Of a stretch of 64,000 nt of DNA, positions 56,516 to 64,000 are shown piece by piece. The number at the start of each line of letters is the position of its first letter. Within the stretch, counting starts at the first letter, position 1. The position numbers and the translations under genes are program-made. This DNA is from Cherax quadricarinatus (lineage: Eukaryota > Arthropoda > Malacostraca > Decapoda > Parastacidae): assembly GCF_038502225.1 (NCBI RefSeq), contig NC_091369.1:12630502-12694501 (forward strand), read 5' to 3'. Under the pieces are notes generated by a model, which saw nothing but the letters and a program-made list of their open reading frames with translations, was not told the origin of the DNA and searched no databases.

Positions 56516-57169
56516 CCGCCCATCTGGAGTATCAGACTGGCACATAGTATCACAGTGTACTCGGGGTGGGGTGGGGTAGGTGGGAGAGGTCAGTGATAGT
56601 TAAGGTTGAAGAGTGAGCAGTATGTGGCGTGGTGGTGTCTAGTGATGATAGTTGAGGCAGTGCAAGGTGCAGCCTTCACAATCTTAATAACCAGATACCT
56701 GCAGAAATTAGCCACGGAGATGGAGGATTGATGGGATGGAATAAGAGAGTTGAGGGAAGGAGGGGATATGGGAGGGTGCACTTGTGATGGGTAGAGTTTG
56801 ATAGGTGAGTGAGGGTGGATGAGTGGATGGTGAGTGATGGTGGATGAGTGGATGGTGAGTGATGGTGGATGGTGAGTGATGGTGGATGAAGGGATGGTGG
56901 AACAAGTCATCGAGGTTATGGTACAACTCCAAACTGTTAAGACAAGGTTATGATGTAGTGATATAAACAGTTTGTGTTGCAGGAGTGCAGAGGCAGGAGG
57001 AAATGAGAGAGACGGGAAGTGAAGGAAAGAGAGGAGAGGCAAGGCAAGAAATGATGAGGAGGGAAGGATGAGAGAGGTTGAAACCTAGTTAATAAGGGAG
57101 AAGGTTGAGTGTTAGGCTGTGGTTGTGAGCGCTCGCGTGCGTTGTTTGTTGTTAATGTAAAACTAGTGA
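56516..57169. other. G-rich low-complexity sequence
   Basis: GGATGGTGAGTGATGGTGGA units recur at 56815-56895. The remainder is purine-rich. Open frames on the minus strand are compositional. No gene. Confidence 0.6.
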
Positions 57170-57660
57170 GAAGAATAAACCAAACGAGGACAGGGAAAGA
57201 CTGCAAACGAATCTGAACAAACTGCAAGATTGGTCAGAAAAGTGATTGCTTGACTTCAGCCCCAGCAATGCCAGGTCATGAAGATCGAGGGAGTGAGGCT
57301 GCAGTCCTCACTGCAGCCTCACTGCAGTCCTCACTGCAGCCTCACTGGGTGAGCACAGTGCCTACCATTTCACCAGAGGCTCACATCAATCGAATAACCC
57401 CAACAGTAAATGATTATCAGGCAAATCTGAGAGAGCCTTCAGGAATCTCTACAAAGTGTCTTCTCGGGCTCTTTATACATTATACGTCAGGCCCATCTTG
57501 GAGCATGCAGCACCAGTATGGAACCCACACCTGAGCAAGCATATTAAGAAACTGGAGAAAGTACAGGAGTACGCATCAAGGCTTATTCCTGAGTTAAGAT
57601 GTATAAGCTATGGGGAGAGGCTAACGTAACTGAACCTAACGACAGTGGAGGAGACAAGAA
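57170..57660 (+). mobile_element. LINE-C fragment, old
   Basis: Readable: GTGCCTACCATTTCACCAGA and SPEAHINRITP; then, after a frame break, the counterpart of RPILEYAAPVWNPHL (AGGCCCATCTTGGAGCATGC, CACCAGTATGGAACCCACAC) and of LVPELRGLSYEERL. A GCAGTCCTCACTGCAGCCTC mini-repeat sits at 57300-57350. Confidence 0.82.
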
Positions 57661-58384
57661 CCAGGACAACCTCACGGCATCACCTCGATTTCTTTACCAT
57701 CACCACAACTCTCCTCAGGCACCAAGCCTCCCTTCTTCCTCACCCACCCTACCCAATACTCTCCCATTACATTCTTCCCAAAATTCTGCTCCCAGGTAGT
57801 GGTATAGCAGTGAGGGTTGGAGGATGGGGAGATGAACATATGAGAACTTGGCTTTTCCCATCTCCTTTTTCCCAGATCTGAGCCCAGACCATTTTAACAC
57901 CCTCGTGTTATATGTCACAACAATGTATATCCTGTTGGAGTTTATGCAAGGTCTCTTTAGCCTTCTGCCAGAACCCGTGTAACCTCATCCCTTTATCAGT
58001 TCTGCTTTTCCATTGTCAGGGCAGAAGGGACATCCAGCCTCTCCAAGCACTTAGTCTCCATGGATTGTCACTTGATGGGCTTTCTTCTTATAGTCTGCTT
58101 GGCTCTTATGGACAGAAGGAAAAGGGCAAAATCTTGTTACCAAATCAGTGTAGGGGCAGGTCTCTCAGAGTAGGTGAAGCAAGATCTTGGTGTATATTCA
58201 CCCTCTCAGGCCATCTGAGGTATCCTGTCAGGATCTTGGATAACCTCAGCTCTCCTCTCCTGGAATACTACTTCATTGCCTCTCATCTATATACTGGACC
58301 CTTCATGGATCCTATGACCTACATGATCCTCCAATAATTGCGATAGATGATCATCCTCATTTTCAGACTCGTAATCGAGTCCTT
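57661..58384. other. Unique sequence, no gene supported
   Basis: A 141-codon open frame (57912-58337, plus) has no motif, signal or homologous neighbour that I recognise. I do not call it. Confidence 0.5.
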
Positions 58385-58845
58385 GATCCCTTCCTTAGGA
58401 TCCTCTCATTACTAGGTCAAGGGACCTCATTTACAGGGCCCCTGCTATGTGGCCCTCTCATTACTAGGCCAGGGGACCTCATTTACAGGTCCCTGCTACG
58501 TGGCCCTCTCATTACTAGGCCAGGGGACCTCATCTACAGGCCCCTGCTACGTGGCCCTCTCATTACTAGGCCAGGAGACCTCATTTACAGACCCCTGCTA
58601 TGTGGGGCTCTCATTACTAGGCTAGGGAACCTCATTTACAGGCCCCTGCTACGTGGCCTTCTCATTACTAGGCCAGGGGACCTCATTTACAGGCCCCTAC
58701 TACGTGGCCTTCTCATTACTAGACCCCTACTACGTGGCCTTCTCATTACTAGGCCAGGGGACCTCATTACATGCCCCTGCTACATGGCAATCTCATTATT
58801 AGGTCAGCAGACCTCATTTACAGGCCCCTGCTACGTGGCCCTTTC
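58385..58845. repeat. 51-bp minisatellite, about 9 copies
   Basis: CCCTCTCATTACTAGGCCAG plus GGGACCTCATTTACAGGCCC and CTGCTACGTGG. One truncated unit lies near 58715. Confidence 0.94.
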
Positions 58846-58977
58846 GTTGCCATTGGACCTTTTAGCACACAAACAGGGAGTAGAAATGAAATTAGCTCAG
58901 AGGCGTCCACACCACCGTATGTCCTTCGATGTTGGGTACAACATCTAGCTTGGCTGGATGCACCATTGTTAAGGATT

Positions 58978-59070
58978 GTGTAGTCTAGTGATCTAAAGCG
59001 TCATGCGTTTTCGCTCTCCATGAGGCGCGCCAAAGCAGCATGGGTTCGACTCCTTGGCTAGTGCAGTGTT
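58978..59070 (+). repeat. tRNA-like SINE head leading into (TA)n
   Basis: CTAAAGCGTCATGCGTTTTC...CATGGGTTCGACTCCTTGGC, then GTGCAGTGTTG and (TA)n. The same arrangement is seen in pieces at 11.05 and 12.39 kb. Confidence 0.65.
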
Positions 59071-59071
59071 G

Positions 59072-59162
<91 letters not shown>

Positions 59163-59204
59163 ATTATATAAATATATTATATATATATATTATATAGGTA
59201 GTAG
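59071..59204. repeat. (TA)n microsatellite
   Basis: TA tract with occasional TTATA and AATTA breaks. Confidence 0.97.
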
Positions 59205-59663
59205 GTTGGTAGACAGCAACCGCCCAGGGAGGTACTACCGTCCTGCCAAGTGAGTGTAAAACGAAAGCCTGTAATTGTTTTACATGATGGTAGGATTGCT
59301 GGTGTCCTTTTTTCTGTCTCATGAACATGCAAGATTTCAGGTACGTCTTGCTACTTCTACTTACACTTAGGTCACACTACACATACATGTACAAGCACAT
59401 ATATACACACCCCTCTGGGTTTTCTTCTATTTTCTTTCTAGTTCTTATTCTTGTTTATTTCCTCTTATCTCCATGGGGAAGTGGAACAGAATTCTTCCTC
59501 CGTAAGCTATGCGTGTTGTAAGAGGCGACTAAAATGCCAGGAGCAAGGGGCTAGTAACCCCTTCTCCTGTATATATTACTAAATATGAAAGGAGAAACTT
59601 TTATTTTTCCTTTTGGGCCACCCCACCTCGGTGGGATACGGCCGATGTGTTGAAAGAAAGAAG
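59205..59663 (+). repeat. 0.46-kb dispersed repeat between (TA)n tracts
   Basis: GGTAGACAGCAACCGCCCAG, CCTGCCAAGTGAGTGTAAAA, GTAAGAGGCGACTAAAATGC and CCACCTCGGTGGGATACGGC, then GTGTTGAAAGAAAGAAGA. I recall this kind of sequence as a common decapod repeat (not searched). Its class is unknown. Confidence 0.6.
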
Positions 59664-59945
<282 letters not shown>

Positions 59946-60014
59946 AGATGATATTTCCGAGCAGTCGTAACATAACGTTAGTAAACAACTGTTAAAGCCT
60001 ACCCTTGATCCTGA

Positions 60015-60100
60015 CCTTGAGCATATAAGGCGCAGGCTGATTTTCCAAGACTTTTTGCGGGGGGGAAAAAAGTGCTCCTTATATGCTGGAAAATACAGTA
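60015..60100. mobile_element. Small inverted-repeat element
   Basis: AGCATATAAGGCGCAGGCTG faces GTGCTCCTTATATGCTGGAA around a GC/A-rich centre. The arms match at about 13 of 15 positions. MITE-like. Confidence 0.5.
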
Positions 60101-60139
60101 AGTTAGGGTTAGGCTGGTACTTGAGAAGCAGTGCTAATT

Positions 60140-60690
60140 ATCTCTCTCCCTTCTATCCTTCATATTGCTTTCTCCCCATTCTTCGCCCCTGTTCGTCCAC
60201 CCCTCCTCTTATTCCTTCCCTCCCAGTCCTTCACACTTTTTCCTCCTCTCGCTATTCCTCCCCATTTTTCCTCTCCCTTCTCATAGTCCTGTTTATTTCT
60301 TCATCCCCATATCTCTCATCCCCATATCTCTTATCCTCCATATTCCCCCTCCTTATACCATTCCTCCCTCTTCCCTCTGTACTCCCCTCCCCATCTCGAT
60401 ACCTTTCTTCCCTATACCTCCCCTCAGTCCTCCCTGTTCCTCCCTGTTCTCATTCTTCTCTATTCCTTCTCCGTTTGCCTCTCTTCCTTTACCCTCCCCA
60501 ATTTCTCCTTTATTCCTCTCCTTTACTCCTCAATTCCTCCTTTATTCCTCCTCTCATTTTTCCTCTCCCCTCCTTTATTCTTTCTCTCATTTTTCCTCTC
60601 CCCTCCTTTATTCTTCCCCTCCTTTTCCTCCTCCCCTCCTTTACTCCCTCTCTCAACCCTCCCTCATCAATTGCAGGGATAATTAAGCAA
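60140..60690. repeat. CT-rich low-complexity stretch
   Basis: CTCCTTTATTC/CCTCTCC runs of irregular period. Frames of 173 and 215 codons are compositional. 60691-60947 is unique. Confidence 0.8.
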
Positions 60691-60947
60691 CCCGGATCAT
60701 AGCTGCTTCAATTATACACACCAGACTAAGTAAATAATCCGACTCTGATGCTATAATCGAAGAGGAGTGGGTAGAGGCTCTGCCTGGGAGAATTATTAGA
60801 TTATCCTATAATTTTAGAAGGGGAAGTCTCCATTATACGTGATAATTCGACCTCGGAATGGGTTGGGAGTTGGGCCTCGAACCCCCTCGGTGAGTACTCG
60901 GTGAGTACACTGTAACTCATTTTTTTCGTATTTTGAGTATGGTTGTA

Positions 60948-61005
60948 CTCACCGAGTTATGTTTGCTGGTGGTCGAGACACAGCTCCCGGTCCTACCTCT
61001 TAGAC
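60948..61005 (-). mobile_element. LINE-C 3' scrap
   Basis: GTACTCACCGAGTTATGTTT, then GTCGAGACACAGCTCCCGGT and CCTACCTCTT follow the LINE-C 3' end order. Confidence 0.65.
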
Positions 61006-61142
61006 TACTGTGAGCCGACTAGTGTATCAGGACGTGTATAACAGGAGGCTCATTATTGCAGTGTTTCGCCCACATGTAGGAGAAACATCGTGGATACTAA
61101 AGTGTCTCCTTTCGCTACACATGCCTTTCTTTAGTCACTTTA

Positions 61143-61655
61143 GCCTGAATATACATTGGTGCATGAATATACATTGGTGCATGAATATACATTGGTGCAT
61201 GAATATACATTGCTGCATGAATATACATTGGTACATGAATATACATTGGTGCATGAATATACATTGGTGCATGAATATACATTGGTGCATGAATATACAT
61301 TGGTACATGAATATACATTGCTGCATGAATATACATTGGTGCATGAATATACATTGGTACATGAATATACATTGCTGCATGAATATACATTGGTGCATGA
61401 ATATATATTGGTACATGAATATACATTGGTGCATGAATATACATTGGTACATGAATATACATTGGTACATGAATATACATTGGTGCATGAATATACATTG
61501 GTACATGAATATACATTGGTACATGAATATACATTGCTGCATGAATATACATTGCTGCATGAATATACATTGGTACATGAATATACATTGGTGCATGAAT
61601 ATACATTGGTACATGAATATACATTGGTGCATGAATATATATTGGTGCATGGTAT
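61143..61655. repeat. 18-bp minisatellite, about 28 copies
   Basis: Unit GAATATACATTGGTGCAT with GGTACAT and GCTGCAT variants. All frames on both strands stay open (MNIHWC, YTLVHE and similar hexapeptides). Confidence 0.96.
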
Positions 61656-61664
61656 AAATCTTGG

Positions 61665-62212
61665 TAAGAGATACCGAGAAACTGGTTTAGAAAGACACGT
61701 GAACAAACACTAGGAAGTTTTAGAAAGCGTTTCGGTCCTGGGACCTTGATTACTTCTAACATACAGAAGTTCATGTTGATGTAGGTTTCCCACATCTGTA
61801 ACTTCTACAGCGGGACAGTATCCCCTGTGGATACTGTTTCAAGAAATATGTAGGGGAAAGAGGGAGAAATCTTTCAGTCCGCCTGACACACTTTCGGGAG
61901 TCACTGCCGGGTCACCACATGGAGAGGACCCGGGCCAGGACCCGGGCCAGGACCCGGGCTAGGACCCGTCCTGGCAAACCTACATCAAAATGAACCACTC
62001 TAAATAACAAAAAAGGCACAATACCGTGACTGGAACGATACACAAATAACCCGCACATAAAAGAGAGAAGCTTACGACGACGTTTCGGTCCGACTTGGAC
62101 CATTGACAAAGTCACACCACTCTATGTTAAAAGTGATCAAGGTCACAGGACCGAAGCGTTTTCTAATAAATATATCCTAGTGTTTGCTGACGTGCCTTTC
62201 TAAACCGCATTG
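61665..62212. repeat. Inverted pair (arms about 90 bp) with 350-bp interior
   Basis: Left GGTTTAGAAAGACACGTGAA...AAGCGTTTCGGTCCTGGGAC faces right GTCACAGGACCGAAGCGTTT...GACGTGCCTTTCTAAACC. The interior holds a CCGGGCCAGGACC triplication (61928-61965) and a relative of the 25.7-kb element (62005-62115). The same arms occur at 41.86-42.08 kb. Confidence 0.8.
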
Positions 62213-62214
62213 GT

Positions 62215-62305
62215 ACATGATAATACACTTGTGTATGAAGATACACTTGTGTATGAAGATACACTTGTGTATGAAGATACACTTGTGTATGAAGATACAC
62301 TTGTG
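62215..62305. repeat. 18-bp tandem repeat, 5 copies
   Basis: GATACACTTGTGTATGAA, an 18-bp unit different from but reminiscent of the 61.1-kb unit. 62306-62579 is G-rich with no gene. Confidence 0.9.
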
Positions 62306-62579
62306 TTAGCATCAGTGAGGTAAATGTTGGTGTATTCACAGAGGTGAGTGAGGTGGGTAATTGTTGGCCCTTGCTTCACCCTGCATGTGGTGGGGTGTCA
62401 GGGAGGGTGAGGGAGAGGACTTAGTGGAGGGGGGAGGTATTGATGAAGGGGATATATTGGTGGTGATTGTTGGTTGAGGTGGGGAGGTGAGGGTGAAGTG
62501 GAGGTGGTGTTGGTGGAGGGGAGACACAAGAACTAACTTGAAATGGAAGTCAGCCTTAAAATACTACTCCAGTGACTTG

Positions 62580-62700
62580 GACCTGGCTAGTTTAGGCCAG
62601 TAGCTTAGGCCAGTAGTTTAGGCCAATAGGTGACTCGGACGTGCCTAGCATGGGCCAGTAGGCCTGCTGCAGTGCTCTTTCTTTCTTATGTTCTTAAAAT
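62580..62700 (+). repeat. LINE-D 3' tail
   Basis: CGTGCCTAGCATGGGCCAGT, AGGCCTGCTGCAGTGCTC and TTCTTATGTTCTTAAAAT. A GGCCAGTAG triplet repeat precedes it. Confidence 0.7.
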
Positions 62701-62703
62701 AAC

Positions 62704-62970
62704 ATGTTAAAAATATGTAGCCAAGACAGGACTCACATCAATGGGTTCAATTTAGAAAAAATTAGATTTAGAAAAGATATAAGAGATCACTGGTTTGGTA
62801 ATAGAGTTGTGGATGAGCGGAACAAACTCCTGAGTACCGTCGCTGAAGCGAAAACCTCTTGTAGCTTTAAAAATTGGTTATGTAAGCACACGAGTGTGTG
62901 TGTGTATGTTGGACCTGCCTAGCATGGGCCAGTAGTCTTGCTGCAGTGCTCCTTTCTCTCTTATGTTCTC
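62704..62970 (+). mobile_element. LINE-D 3' end
   Basis: Encodes INGFNLEKIRFRKDIRDHWF, GNRVVDERNKLLSTVAEAKT and SFKNWLCK. This is the C-terminal signature common to several LINE ORF2 proteins (basic segment, FxNRVV..WN-like, then SFKN.L). It is followed by (GT)n, then GACCTGCCTAGCATGGGCCA and a TTATGTTCT end. The RT domain is absent. The window-wide tails at 2.5, 19.4 and 62.6 kb belong to this family. Confidence 0.75.
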
Positions 62971-63358
62971 TCTTTGATATGCACAAAATGGCCGAGCCAC
63001 TAGATGGGTTGTGTGAAAAAGGGGCGGGGAAGGGGTGAAGGAGGGGGTAGAGGGAGGGGCAGGCCAGCGGTCATGCAAGAGTCAGTCATGCAAGAAAAGG
63101 GCCGCGCCAATCACCTAATTATGAACGCAGCTCAATCAGTGGGGGGGGGGGGGTGAGGATGGGTAGGTGATGTGGAAGTGGGATATGTTGAGGAGGCGGG
63201 AGGTGATGAAGAACCAGTGGTGAGGGGGGGGGGTAAGCTGGATTTTCCACACCCATCATCCACTTGTGACCTTTGACTGGTGGGGGTCAAGCTTGGGTGT
63301 AAGTCAAGCTCGGGTGTGGGTCAAGCTTGGGTGTAGGTCAAGCTTGGCCCACACCCTC
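62971..63358. other. G-rich unique sequence
   Basis: GGGG runs at 63140-63151 and 63223-63230, and a GGTCAAGCTTGGGTGTAGGT mini-repeat at 63287-63346. No gene. Confidence 0.6.
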
Positions 63359-63575
63359 AGCCTTGGAGAAGAGTTCAACTCTATGAAGCTGAACTCTTCT
63401 CCAGGCTGAGGGACTGACCATCTCAAATACTTTTTTTCAAGGTTGATGGACTGATTACATCATCTTTATTTCATTGCTACTGCTACCTTTGTATTTGACT
63501 GAAGAAGCCTACTGTGTAGGCGAAACGTTTCATCAATAAAGATACCCAGCTGTTGCACATGTGTCTTAATCTTCA
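63359..63575 (+). repeat. P1 unit with intact stem-loop
   Basis: Opens with a hairpin (AGCCTTGGAGAAGAGTTCAA facing its complement), then GGCTGAGGGACTGACCATCT. The core follows: CTGAAGA 63499-63505, stem GCCTAC/GTAGGC 63507-63521 with a TGT loop, GAAACG 63522-63527 and AATAAA 63535-63540. It ends TTGCACATGTGTCTTAATC. It is the best-preserved stem-loop. 63576-63925 is unique. Confidence 0.8.
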
Positions 63576-63925
63576 ATATCTCAGTAATTTATACCATATT
63601 GAAAAGTCTCCAAACTATCATGTATCTCTACGTATACAAGAGACATAATTCAGTGTGTCAAAACTATTACGAGAGAGAGGACCCCTAGGTCTCTGAAGAG
63701 ACCTAGGGATCCATGACTCAATCCTCACAAAGAGATTCATCTCAGCACAGTTAAGAAGCTGCAAATCAACATTCTCAGGGGGCAGCATACCTGTATGTAG
63801 CTCTGCACTTTCAACAGACCTACGAGCCAGAGCTCAACCCATTCAAACACTGTTAATATGTGAGACAGTATTATAAGTTGTATTCTTCAGGGCCTGACAC
63901 ATTGACTTCCAACTTTGCCTGTACA

Positions 63926-64000
63926 GGGGAACCTCTGTGTTTGAACTTAATTGGTTCCTAGGTGGTGTTGGAACTGCGAAAAGTTCGATGTCCGAAACAA
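63926..64000. mobile_element. Possible mariner/Tigger-type terminus, cut by window end
   Basis: CAGGGGAACCTCTGTGTTTG, AACTTAATTGGTTCC and AACTGCGAAAAGTTCGATGT resemble the termini of Tc1/mariner/pogo-related elements. The other end lies outside the window. Confidence 0.45.

Noticed and set aside
57912..58337. 141-codon open frame
   Set aside because: No motif, no signal peptide, no repeat-independent support; it is near the length expected by chance in a large window.
61010..61795. Open frames with MNIHWC or YTLVHE repeats
   Set aside because: An 18-bp unit lacking stops in any frame; both strands give equally long readings.
63499..63530. Complete hammerhead ribozyme
   Set aside because: CTGANGA, stem II and GAAA are present, but stem I, stem III and a UH cleavage site were not found in the copies inspected. 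Kept only as a hypothesis in the findings.

Overview
The window looks like intergenic, repeat-saturated nuclear DNA from an arthropod, most probably a decapod crustacean. The reasons are a long degenerate CCTAA/TTAGG-type tract (arthropod telomere-like unit), several arthropod-style non-LTR retrotransposons, tRNA-derived SINEs and many minisatellites and AT/CT/GA microsatellites. The species assignment is an inference from general familiarity with such genomes; no search was run. I found no convincing host protein-coding gene, no true tRNA or rRNA gene, no CRISPR array and no virus. Almost all long open frames are by-products of tandem repeats that lack stop codons.

Labels used here are local to this window. 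LINE-A: non-LTR retrotransposon, Jockey/CR1-like RT, very short 3' UTR ending in repeats of ACCTCCAGGT, about 18 pieces. LINE-B: Jockey-like element with endonuclease and RT, two copies, both inside (GA)n. LINE-C and LINE-D: two further LINE 3' ends. P1: a dispersed inverted-arm family carrying a GAAACG stem-loop and an AATAAA. SINE-1 and SINE-2: tRNA-like SINEs. mSINE: a retroposed unit of about 45 bp.

Layout. 0-2.7 kb: LINE-A and P1 pieces. 2.7-8.4 kb: a 34-bp minisatellite, then a 20/40-bp satellite split by a 2.3-kb LINE-A. 8.4-10.6 kb: three more tandem arrays. 10.6-14.9 kb: nested LINE-A copies, a perfect palindrome between (TA)n tracts, AT-rich DNA. 15-18 kb: 32-bp array, SINE-1 debris, a 1.35-kb polypyrimidine tract. 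18-20.6 kb: deleted LINE-B copy, then a 550-bp palindrome with a LINE-A in its centre. 21.2-23.9 kb: 28-bp array. 24-29 kb: P1, SINE-1 and LINE-A pieces. 29.4-30.5 kb: decayed hAT-like transposon. 31-35 kb: LINE-A, 27-bp array, LINE-C. 35.4-40.3 kb: 34-bp array with a 2.15-kb higher-order duplication. 41-44 kb: LINE debris and microsatellites. 44.2-46 kb: 31-bp array. 46.2-47.6 kb: old LINE-A. 47.6-49 kb: 34-bp array interrupted by a 1,035-bp solo LTR with a 5-bp target duplication. 50-51.7 kb: telomere-like tract and a SINE-2 cluster with its target duplication. 51.8-54.7 kb: nearly intact LINE-B. 55-64 kb: further arrays, LINE-C and LINE-D ends, (TA)n tracts and small inverted-repeat elements.

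The pieces interact as parasites of one another. SINE-1 shares its 3' tail with LINE-B, LINE-A inserts into minisatellites and into P1 palindromes, and mSINE sits inside a dead hAT copy. The most interesting biology is target preference (LINE-B in (GA)n), SINE-LINE tail sharing, and the P1 family with its covarying stem-loop and TATA-to-AATAAA cassettes.
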